From assembly GCA_027625915.1 (NCBI GenBank), contig JANTQA010000032.1, positions 7,254,001 through 7,318,000 of the forward strand: 64,000 nt of DNA, given 5' to 3'. Of the stretch, positions 53,991 through 64,000 are shown in pieces. The translations under genes and the position numbers were made by a program. Below the pieces are notes generated by a model that did no database searches, had not been told where the DNA came from, and saw only the letters and a list, made by a program, of their open reading frames with translations. The stretch's first letter is position 1. Each line of letters opens with the position of its first letter. Source of the DNA: Anaeramoeba flamelloides. Taxonomy: Eukaryota; Metamonada; Anaeramoebidae.

Positions 53991-56900
53991 TTTAATACCT
54001 TACTTGTTTCCTTTTTAATTATTTATTTTATTTCATTATCATGGTGATATATATATATATATATGCCTTTCGCTACAATTTCGGTATTTTTTATTTTTTC
54101 AAATTTACAGTAATTAACACCAAAAATACTATTGAGTCTTGTGTGAATATTAAAAATTGAATGTGAATTGTTTATCAATAAACTAATATAGAAAAAAAAA
54201 TACCAAAGACAATAAACTTAAACATTTTTTGCTTATTGTTAAACATAATTAAAAATCTATTAATTTGGAATTAACAAAGAGTTTATTGTTGAAATTTGAA
54301 TTTAAAAAGGTTAAAAAAAGTTTAACTACTCTGCTTTTTGATCATAAGAGATTTATCCAAAATAGATTTGTTTTGAAAAACAAAAGGGCTTGAAATACTA
54401 CACTTTTTCGAAAAATAAGAAAGGTATTTATTTTTTTTTGGAATAATTTATTTGGAAAACCACCCTTACAATTTCAAATTCTAAACGTTAAAAAGTTTAT
54501 TTAGTTGAGAATAAGAATGGAAAACAGGATTTAATTGCTTTTTTTGAAATAAAATTTTCTATCAAAAAATAAATCTTTAATAGACATTAGGAGATTTAGT
54601 TATCATTTCCATTAATGAGATTTACTTTTTGAGATTATTTATTACAAAATGGATTTCAAAAATTACAAATACACATCAGGAAGAAGGCCATTTATAACTT
54701 GAATGTTTGGTTATAATTAGCTTTTATCTTTTTTTTTTTTTGATTGAAGAAAATAACAAAAAATAGATATTTAATTCCTCGATTTATAGAAAGAATAGTT
54801 TAATTTCAATTTTGGCTTTAAAATTGTTTTGGTTTGGAGGTGGGTGTTCTACTCGCTAAAGAAAAAAAGGAGTTTGTTTTTTTTTAAGAAAAAAATTCAA
54901 TGAAATTTCTTAGATTTTTTTTCACAAATGAATAAAATGTTTTTCTTTATTTGTTCAAATTCTTAAAGAAAAACAACCAACTTCTATTACAATTTGGAAT
55001 TATCTTTAAATTTATTTGATTTAAGGAACTAAAAAATAATAAAATGTAAAAAATATTTTATTTATTTTTTCTTTGACAACAGATTCACTGGGTTTTTTGA
55101 ACCAAAATATTGAATCAAGAGCTGGTTTTAACCATATTATAATCAAATTTAGATGTTTAGCTGGATTAAAGTAAATTCTTTTTTTAAAAAAAACTTTATA
55201 CTGTATATTAAGACTTATATATATATCTTATATGAAATTTTTGTGAAAAATATTTTTTTTTCCTCAAAATTATCATTTTTTTTTCTTTTTTTTTACTATT
55301 ATTGTTATTTTTAAAAAATTAGTTTATGAATACTCCTTTTTACAAGATCAATTATTTAGATATTATATCAAAATATAAAATATTTATATTAAAACTTAAT
55401 CCCTTATGATTTATAACAATATTTTTTTAGAATAAGAAATATTTTAAAAAAAATAATAATAATAATTCCAAATAAACGAAAATTAAAAATCTTCCACACA
55501 ATTAACACAGTTCAATGAAACTCAATAATAAAATTCCATTCAAATTGGAAATAATTTTGGTTTAATAAAAATATAAAAATCTTTTAGTTTGTTGTTTTGA
55601 TTTCATTATTATAATTATGTAAGCTGTTTCTTTCGATCAATATTTTTTTTTGATGAGTTGATATTATCTTAAAGTTGAGTTGTTCAAAATAGAAAACACC
55701 AAAATAAAATTATTTGATCGAGTCTAACCTTTTGATCCATCAAATTTCCTAATTATGATTTACACAAATTTATCAATGAATTTCTATTGTTTGTTTTGCT
55801 CTCTCCAAAATTTTCAACACATCTCTTGATTTATTTGCATTAGTCATTATTTATTTTTTTTTTTTTGTGGGTATTTTGTTTTAGAAACAATTGTTTGCAT
55901 TTCTATTTAGTGAATTTTTTTGATTTGGTATTTCATCTAGATTTTATTAAATAAGATTTTTTCTTAATAATCGAATTATTGCGTATTAAAAAAATTTGAA
56001 TTAGGGTTTAGTTAATCAACTTTTATTTGAAAAAATCTTTTTCTATAATCCCTTCTTATTTTTTTTTTAATTATAAATTATTGTTATTATTTCTCTTTTA
56101 TTATATATTAATTGGACTATTTAGTTTAATTTTTCATGAAAGTAATTAAAATATATTTTATAATCAATCCGTTGTAAAATAAAATAGCCATAAATCCTTA
56201 GGTAAATAAAATTCTAATCATTACGATTATATTTTTGAAATAATAATAGCTTCTTCTTTTTGAATCTTTTTTATACAGCTTTGGGGTTTATTAAAAAAAA
56301 AAAATAAAGAAAAAGTTTATATTCAAGTTATTTTTTTTTCGATTTCCATTGAAATTCAAGTTTTTTTTCGAAAAAAAAAAAATTGATATTACAAATAGAA
56401 TTTGTTGTTCACTAGTTTTCATATAATTAATAATTTTTGAACTCATCCCGAAACTTTAATTTACACTTATAAGTTATGTAAAAATCATTAAGTTCAATTT
56501 AGAATAAGTAGAATGAAAAACAAAAAATCAAACACAAAGAAAATAATCCATGCTTTTTGGGTCATAAGGTTATTATTAAAATGTACATGCAAATCCAGTA
56601 AAGGTAATTAGATATTTTCTTTTGTTGTAAATTCTGAGTATTTTGACAAAATGAATTAGGGTCCCAATAGTAAGAGTAAAATAGTTAAGTTACTAGTCTC
56701 TATTATTATTAATTTTTTTTTTGACCAATTTCTAAATAAGGATTCCTTATCTTGAAATAAGTTTAATATGAAAATAAACAGGGGTTTTCAAATCTGTTAA
56801 TTGTCAAAAAATTTTCTCAATCTATATTAATTTTAGGTAAAAAAAAATTAATAAAGATTAGTTACTTAAAGAAGAAAAAGTACCTATAAATTAAACAAAA

Positions 56901-57290
56901 TGAAAAAATTATAAAAAAATGGGAGTTTAAAAAATAAAAAGAAGAAAAGATTAAAAATACAGAACAAGACTTCTTCACTAGTAATAATATTTATAATATT
57001 AATAAATAGGCTAACGAATTATTCAAATATTTGTCATATTTTGTGATAATACAATAAATATATATATAAAAATTTTGTTGTTAAGTGGAGAAGTAAATTA
57101 TACCCTTTTTGGGTGTAAAGATTAATTTAAAATTAAATAATTGATATCATATCTTTGCCTGTATATGTGAATGCTATAATAAAAAGAGAATTTAAATGTG
57201 GTGTAGTAGAAAAGATTTATAAACTAATTAAAAAAAGGTTATCAAAAAAAAAAAAAATGAAAAAGACCGATCATTAATTAAAAGATAAAA
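53991..57290. other. Long AT-rich spacer
   Basis: No gene is recognised over 3.3 kb. Small TA-rich tracts lie near 54050 and 55225. At 54188 the sequence ATATAGAAAAAAAAATACCA resembles one M1 end, but no second end is found. Confidence 0.4.
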
Positions 57291-57604
57291 GAATATTTTT
57301 TATGTTTTATTTATTTAAGGGGGGTATTAATCCATGTTGTGTGTCTGAATTCCTAAATTTTTATTTAGAAATCTTATTAAAGACTCAAAAATAAGTTTAT
57401 TATCCACTATATTAATAAACTTGATGAATCTTTTTTTGTAATAATATTAAAAGCATTATTCTTTTTTAATATATTGATTTATTAATTTGTTTTAAGTCAG
57501 ATACCCAGATTATTTTCGATTAAATTCATGGACTAGAGCAATTCCATAGAAAATGGTTATCATTTTTTTTTTTGATCATATGAATATAATTTGATAGAGT
57601 TACA
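57290..57604 (-). mobile_element. LINE C-terminal remnant G
   Basis: The minus strand reads DNHFLWNCSSP near 57570-57538 and, after a stop-containing stretch, SKIIWVSDLKQIN. The terminal part near 57400-57350 matches the other LINE ends. No hairpin array on its 3' side. It directly abuts a truncated R1 copy. Confidence 0.6.
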
Positions 57605-58572
57605 TTAAATATTTACTCTGTTTTATTTTTAATTCTGAATAAAAAAACTTTTCTATGAAAAATATTTGCTTAACAAATTTCAATTTTATATCTATAGAAT
57701 TTACAAAATGAATTTAAAAATTCCAATTTTCGTTTAATTCATCTAATTTGGTACTGGTTAAACAAAATAGGATCTTTTTTAAATTCTTCTTCACAACTGA
57801 TTTATTAATTGATTTTGTAATTATTTTCTCTTATTTAATTTCAAAAAGCAAAATAATTCTGAACTATTTTTTTATTTTTTTCTAAATTTTTCTATTATTT
57901 TGGGTTGGATCTTTTGTAACTTTTTTTTGATTCCGAGAATTAAATCCTTTTTGCTTTTTAATTATTGAAACGATATTCTTTATTTTTGCTTTGTTTGATA
58001 AAAATATTTGAAATTAGAATTTTCCAAGCAAATTTTATAAACTGAGAACATCAAATAATGTTTTGGAGAAAAAAAGATAAAAAGGGGGAGTTTCCAAGGT
58101 AATACTGTGATTTATTTTCTTTACATTGAAGAAGATTACTAAAAAATTGAAATCTTCCAAATGTTATTATTGGTTGAATTTTTTCTTTCCTTCTTGATTT
58201 GAACAAGTTTCTCTTGAAAGATAAATTTTTGTGTTTAGATCTCAAAAAAAGATTAGTTTTAAATATACACCTTCTCGTGCTTGTTTTGTTTGTTTGTTCT
58301 AGGAATAATTTCACTTCTTGATATTTACACATTTCTCGATCCAAAACACAAATTTAATAAACACAAAAATTTAATCAAAAAAAATGTACAAAAAATTGAA
58401 AAATGAAAGATCTCAACTCTGAATTACTTTATCCTCTTTTCACAAATAGAGTAGAGAATAGTGTTTTGATTTCAAAGTTTCATAATCGTATTCGAACATA
58501 AAAAAATCTTTTTTAGTAGGTTCACACAATCAAAATTTTGAAAAATGGAAAAATATACTTACTTTATTTAAA
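57605..58572 (+). mobile_element. Repeat family R1, copy 4 (5'-truncated)
   Basis: Aligns with the interior and right end of R1 (TTTGTTTGATAAAAATATTT, TTCAAAGTTTC, right terminal ATATACTTACTTT). The left part is missing where it meets the LINE remnant. Confidence 0.65.
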
Positions 58573-59139
58573 TTTACAAATTGAGGTTTCCTTCAATTTT
58601 TAACCAGTTTGAACCATTTAGTTATCAATTGACTAAACTTTTTAATCTTTCAACATATGATCGAGCGAAAAAGTTATTTACTCATAACACACATGGGTTC
58701 CATAATGTAAAAAACAAGATTAACACTTTCCTGATTTCAAACCAATTGTTTTGAAAAAAAAACATTGTAAACATTAATACTCTTTACAATTTATTAAAGT
58801 TTTTGTTCCAATTAAAACTATTTTTCTTCATTAAGAACAATGGCTGACAAAAAAAAAAAGGATGAAAAATATTTTTTCTCTGATGTAGATACCAAAAAAA
58901 GAAGTTTATACTTGGTTGGTCAATGAATTTTCAATCAAAACAGAACAAACTTACACTCATTTATTTAAACACTTTTAAGTTATTTTCAAATTCTAATTCT
59001 CAAAATACAAAAAATTTGTGCGGAATACCAAAAGGTTTTCATTTTTTTATCCTTTTTGTTTTCTTTATTTCTTTTTTCAATACATATTTCCCAATTCTTA
59101 TATTTCGGTCATTTTGACTCAACTAATTATCACAACTAA
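58573..59139. promoter_or_regulatory. Upstream region of the TOR gene
   Basis: Presumed promoter and leader of TOR, bounded on the left by R1 copy 4. A 64-codon frame (58923-59117) lacks a family signature. No specific regulatory motif is assignable. Confidence 0.3.
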
Positions 59140-62100
59140 ATGAGTACTGAATTATTGAGTCAATTTGATGTTTTATTTAAATCAATTTGTAGTGGCAATA
59201 ATGAAATTATCCAAATCTCGACAGTCAAATTACAAAAATTATTAAAAACATTTTCATCGAAATTACCTTTAACAGAATTACAGTTATTCCTTGAAGAACT
59301 CAAACACCAAATTTATGTTTTAATCAGATCGACTGTTGCTAATGAGAAAATTGGTGGCATCTTAATTTTTGATCAATTAATCCAATCCAAGATCGAAGAA
59401 AATTCTTCAAACATCACTCGTTGTGCGAACTATTTAAAAAACGTCTTAACGATCAACAACAAATTTGTAGTCAAAACTGCAACAAAGGTTTTAAGAAATT
59501 TGGTTATGGTTACAGAGACACTAAACCCGCCTTTTGTCGAGAAACATTTAAAATCTGCATTGGAATGGATCAAGCCTGATTGTACAAATTTACGAAAATA
59601 TGCCACACTAATAGTCTTTAAAGAGCTGATCGAGCCTGCCCCTTTAAATGTGTTGAACCATTTTCAAGATTTTTATGAATTGTTAATTCATTGTGTTGTG
59701 TCAGAAAAAAGAACTTTACAACGAGTGGCATCTGAAACTTTAAGGTGCTGTCTTGTTTTGTTATCTCAAAAGGGTCACTCAATTCGACTGAAGGTTTTAA
59801 ATGATCTGTATTCTTTTTCCATACAGGTAATGTATTTTTTTTTTTTTTTGGGTTTTTATTTTCTTTCTTGTTTATTTGGGTTAAGTTTAAGCAAACAAAA
59901 AACAAAAAAAAAACAAAAATTTAATCATTTTTCAAATCAAAAAACACTTACAACTTCCAGTTGTATTTAGTTACAAAAAATAACTTGTGCTCAAAAAAAA
60001 AAAAAAAAAAAAAAAGGAAAATGTTCTTGTTTTTTTCAAAAAAGATTATCAAAAAAAAATAACTTCCAATTTTACCTTTTTTTTTTTTTGGAACACACCC
60101 ACAAAACTCAGTGATCACTTAATTAACTGAAATAACCAATTCAAGGAAACAAAACCTTTTTAAGAATTATCCAAAAGCTCAAAAATGAGTGATTAAAAAA
60201 TGAAGCTAACAATAAGCAAAATTATCTTTCAAATAAGCAATGTAAAACTGATTCCTTTATTACCATTTTTATCAAAAAAAATGCTTATTTTAAGAAGAAC
60301 AAACTTTGGTAATAATAGCTCTCATTTTTTTATGGTATAAACACTGGTTTTCCTTTCCAAAAGATTTAAAACGATTCACAGAGTGTAATAATCAAAGTGC
60401 AATAATAATCTTAAACAAGTAACGAAAATGAATCAAATATATTTTTATAAAATGCTTAATTGCAAAATAAATGGAACAAAATTTTCATTCAGCTTTCCAA
60501 AAAAAACACATATACATCTTAGGAAAGAATTAAAATAAATCTACAAAGTCCCCAATTCTCAAAGGGAAATTAATAATAAAAGCTGGTTTGAAGAATTAAA
60601 TTATTTAACAAAAATACTTGATTTAAAAATTCTTTTTTTGGAAAGCTGAATGAAAATTTTGTTCCATTTATTTTGCAACAAATAGTAAAACACTTAACTA
60701 GGCAAGGGGACTGTTTAGTTCCTTCCTCTGTTTACTCACTATAAAACAACTTTATATTTATGTTATTAATACTGATAACTATGCTTGTGTGTATAGATTT
60801 AAACAAAGAATTCACTGGTAGGTTATGTTCTAATTTAAAAACAATTGACTTTTAACTCAAAATCAAAATTAGTTATCTGCCATTTTTGTTTTAAATTGGT
60901 TTCTGAAGATCTTTTTCTTTTATCGATCTACGATAGTGAAACAAAAGAGTTTTAGAAAATTAATAGAAAAACTTTTTCATTTTTTAATCCAAAACTGATA
61001 GTATTCAAAAAAAAAAAAACGAAAAATACATAAAAATTTATAAATATCAATCAAGACGAAACCAATAAGGCGTTTCTGAAAAGCTTGGTACCATATATAA
61101 TTTAATGTGTTCAAAAAAAAAAAATTAAATTAAATGAAAAAAAATTTGAAAAAAAAATAATAATTAATTTTTTAAGAACTACGTTTCAAATCGAAAACCG
61201 GTGTTCTGTGTGCTCTAATCAGTATTTAGAGGTTGGTAAATCTCACACATTTTTGCCCAGTTAGATCTAAGAAGTAAAAAATGAAATATTTTTCCCTAAA
61301 ATTGTCTGTCCTCGATTCTGGGATTTCTGTGATTTCTATGATATCAAAAAATGATAAAGAAGGATTGGAAAAAATCTGCTTTTTGAGAAAATTTCCCTTT
61401 AGAACAATTTTTAAAACCCTGGCACCTTGTCTAGAATTTTTTAACCGTTTTTAAAGTTATAGGAAGTAAATTAAGAAGATTTTAAAAGTTGTTCGAATCA
61501 GTCAAAATGTGGAAATTTGTATTTTTTGATGACAAATCCTTTTATATTTCCTACAAAGATATATTTTGTTAGGAAACGCGGATGTGAGTTTGGTATTGTA
61601 TCGGATTCATCAAAATTTCCATTTCCCAAAAATAAAGATCATTTTTTTTCTTTCAACTAGTCCATGTTTTTTTTAAAATTACAAAAATTGACTAATTTTT
61701 GCAAATATAATTTCCATTAGAATATTTCATGCAAAATTCCTAAAAAGCCTTCTCATACAACCTCAGAACAATTTGGCTTGATAGTAACAAATAGGTTTTG
61801 AGAGAAACAAGACAAACAAAAAAAAATATCAGATGAAAATAAAAAAGATGTTTTGTATGTTTATATTGTAAGGATTGCTGCTGTTCAAAAATCAAATCAA
61901 ATAAATACTATATCGCAAAAGAGTTGTTGTGAAACTTCAATTTTTGAAAAAATAAAAAGAATCAAAACCAAACCAAAATTAAGACAAAACCACAACCCTT
62001 TTATCGGAATTAATCTGATTTATGGAGACAATAGAACAATACATGTAATTCAATGATCAAAAATCATAGACAATGTGATCTTTTAAAGTTCAAGTTGTTT

Positions 62101-62782
62101 ATTGGAAATGTTTCAAAGGATCGTAATTTTTTGAGTTAGAAAATCTCGGTTATTTTTCTTTTTCATTTTTACGTTTCATAATCAAGGTGTTTGAGTTTAG
62201 GTATCTCAAAATTTTTTGTTAATTTTTTATTAAAAAAAAAATTACAAAAAATGCAATTTTGATCCTAATTGGAGAATATTTTGAAGATACTGAGTTCTAA
62301 TTTTAAATTATATTGAATATAAGGGTTTTTAGGTTATTTGATAAATCCGAAACATAGTCCTTAAGAACTTGAAAATATTTTGAAAAAGTAAGATCAAAAA
62401 TAAATTAAATATTTAATATTAATCCCAATGGTAAATTTGAATTAATAATTAGAAAAAAAGGAAAAGGAAAATGAAAAAGAAACACCATTTCGAATTATTG
62501 GCGCTTTTTTTCCCTTACTTTAATTATTTTTCGAGAAACAAAATATTGTTAAATCAAATAATTGTTTCATAGATATCCAGTGTATTTTTAATCTTAAAGA
62601 TTATAATATTAAGAAAAAAACTTAGTCAATTAAACAATAAGCGTGCCACTATTTTTGGAAAAGTGTATATATCTGTTTCTTTTTTAAAACATCAGTAATT
62701 GTAAAAAATTCTAATAATTGAACATAATTTGGAAAATTTCACTTAAAAATATTTTTGGTTTAAACATAATGTTTCTACATAA

Positions 62783-62820
<38 letters not shown>

Positions 62821-64000
62821 TTCAAATTGGAAGTATTATCTGGGTAATTATTAATACTTTGTAAACTTAACATGATTTAATTATTAACTTTTTGTAAATA
62901 TTAGGAAAACATGTTTTTTTTTTTGTTTTAAATTATTTTTCATTTTATATTAATTCAAAGTATTCAAATTTATTAAATTGGTGTTTATAATATTTATTAA
63001 AACCCACTTACTTTCATAATACTGAGTAATGGAATTTTTCATAAGAATATAACCTGATAAAACAGATCTCAAAAAACTTGTTCTTTCAGAAAAATTCAAA
63101 GTTTTCAATTTTTAATTAAAAAAAAAAAATGAACTTTATTGTTTTTTTTTTTTTTTTGACTTCTTCAGAAGAGTAAAATATATATAATAGATCAATATTG
63201 AAAAAAAAAGTATTCAATAATATTAATAAACAATAAATAAAAAAAAAAAAAAAAAGCAACAAATTAAAAAAACAACAACAAATCTTCGCATAAATACTTT
63301 AAAAAAAAAACAATAATTTAAAAAAAAAAAAAAACCAAATAGGAATCAGAAAAAAGTTCAATTTACAACATTCAAGGGAGACTATTGGTTTTAACTGAAT
63401 TATTTCGAAATTCTGGTGATTTTTTACGAGATAAATATGATGAATGCTGTCAAATATTTTTTCAAAATAAATTTCAAAAGCATTTAAATATTAGGAATTT
63501 AATAATTTTGGGTATCCCTGTCTTGGCAAAGTCCTCTGTCAAGCAATTTAAAAAATATCAAAACAAATCAATCGTGACAATTTGCACTGGTCTTAAAAAA
63601 GATTCTAAAAGGCGCTCTCAATTTTTTGATAGTCTTGCTGAATTAATTGAAAATGTTGGTGTAAACATTTCTGATGATTTGTATCTGATTTTGCCTTTAA
63701 TCAAGGATAGTTTAACGATCACCAAAAAGAAAAATCAATGTATTCAATCAATGTATTGCATAGTTTCGCTATGCAAGGTTTTTAAAAAGAATTTTTACAA
63801 ATACTTGTTTAAATATGAGTATTTTGATTTAATTTTCAACTTTGGCATTTGTGTTGAATTAATTGAATTGCTAACGATCTTAAGTTCAGAAATACCATCG
63901 TTATTATTCGAAATCCAAGAAAGGCTCTACAGATTGATATTAATAACGCTAGGAGACAAATACAACAAAGAGCACGAGTTCAAAGAACCAGAAATAATAT
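59140..64000 (+). CDS. TOR: TOR (target of rapamycin) kinase, N-terminal HEAT region; partial, runs off window
   Basis: The growth-controlling phosphatidylinositol-3-kinase-related kinase. Only the start of its N-terminal HEAT solenoid is here. Exon 1 is 59140-59826 (229 codons) and exon 2 starts at 63343 and is still open at the window end. The 3516-nt intron is phase 0 (ACAG/GTAATG ... AAATAG/GAATCA). Exon 1 has TVANEKIGGILIFDQLI and HLKSALEWIKPDCTNLRKYA, equivalent to the ANERKGGILAI and VKRALEWL segments of animal TOR. Exon 2 has IYNIQGRLLVLTELFRNSGD, then RDKYDECC, LGIPVLAKSS, FDSLAELIENVGV and SPALTA-like ELIELLTILSSEIPSLLFE. The match in order and spacing over about 450 residues is what identifies it. 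The catalytic domain lies outside the window. The intron contains an M5 MITE and a TA microsatellite. Confidence 0.93.
60455..60687. mobile_element. MITE family M5, copy 2, inside the TOR intron
   Basis: Inverted ends TGCAAAATAAATGGAACAAA then ATTTTCATTCAGCTTTCC at the left, with an almost perfect complement at 60640-60687. A 44-bp identity between the arms makes it younger than copy 1 at 21993-22220. Confidence 0.87.
60688..63342. other. Remaining TOR intron sequence
   Basis: AT-rich. A TA dinucleotide microsatellite lies at about 62786-62818 and several long A-runs are near 63235-63335, just upstream of the acceptor. A 67-codon frame at 61853-62056 is probably chance. No further exon is needed, because the phase-0 join of the two recognised exons is continuous with the family alignment. 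Confidence 0.5.

Noticed and set aside
54188-54260. A possible fifth M1 MITE
   Set aside because: Only one end-like motif is present, with no matching inverted end or interior.
35150-58600. LTR retrotransposon or endogenous virus
   Set aside because: The repeats that recur here are inverted-terminal elements and LINE ends. I saw no paired direct long terminal repeats, protease, integrase or capsid-like frames.
1-64000. tRNA, rRNA or other structured RNA genes
   Set aside because: No cloverleaf with B-box-like GGTTCGAATCC and no rRNA-like GC block was seen on either strand; a covariance-model scan would be needed to exclude them fully.

Overview
The window is eukaryotic, extremely AT-rich nuclear DNA with small intron-bearing genes scattered through long, repeat-filled spacers. 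Genes use ordinary stops (TAA/TGA), GT-AG introns, and long Lys/Glu, Asn and Lys/Thr low-complexity runs. The protein set (Rab11-like GTPase, cyclin L, p24/emp24 cargo receptor, Hel2/ZNF598 ligase, N-myristoyltransferase, an RCC1-BTB protein of a type expanded in anaerobic amoebae, a PAS-like protein, TOR kinase) points to a free-living amoeboid protist. My best guess, as inference only, is Anaeramoeba or a close relative.

Layout of genes: Rab11-like (+, 3717-5058, 4 exons); cyclin L (-, 6744-7719, 2 exons); p24 family (-, 11305-17009, two exons split by a 5.06 kb intron packed with transposon debris); ZNF598/Hel2 (-, 19282-21564); N-myristoyltransferase (+, 26833-28218, with an unusually GC-rich centre); an unrecognised coiled-coil protein (+, 33115-34065); a small acidic coiled-coil protein (-, 42856-43302); a PAS-like multi-exon gene (-, 46189-47232, possibly 3'-truncated by a LINE remnant); RCC1-BTB (+, 51852-53990); and the N-terminal HEAT region of TOR (+, 59140 to the window end, with a 3.5 kb intron). 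The genes are individually transcribed housekeeping and signalling genes. They share broad themes (membrane traffic, translation quality control, lipidation, growth signalling) but show no operon-like arrangement.

The spacers and the two long introns are graveyards of mobile DNA. I recognise at least seven families of short non-autonomous terminal-inverted-repeat elements: TA-flanked Tc1/mariner-like, TTAA-flanked piggyBac-like, and one with a TCA duplication. I also see a foldback family with arms of over 100 bp and repeated 3' ends of one LINE family, nearly all on the minus strand. Several nested insertions can be dated relative to each other because an empty paralogous site lies elsewhere in the same window.

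The most unusual structure is a set of hairpin arrays at about 11.86-12.43, 34.15-34.83, 35.28-35.73 (continuing at 36.94-37.16), 38.53-39.29, 41.59-42.17, 44.39-44.87 and 49.19-49.45 kb. Each array is a chain of imperfect palindromes of 75-110 bp. They come in at least three stem types, share the borders GTTAGGTTTT and AAAACCTAG, sit one inside another in places, and are joined by linkers of the type CACTTGACGGCACT. Many lie in or beside the 3' ends of the LINE family. I know of no described element with this architecture.
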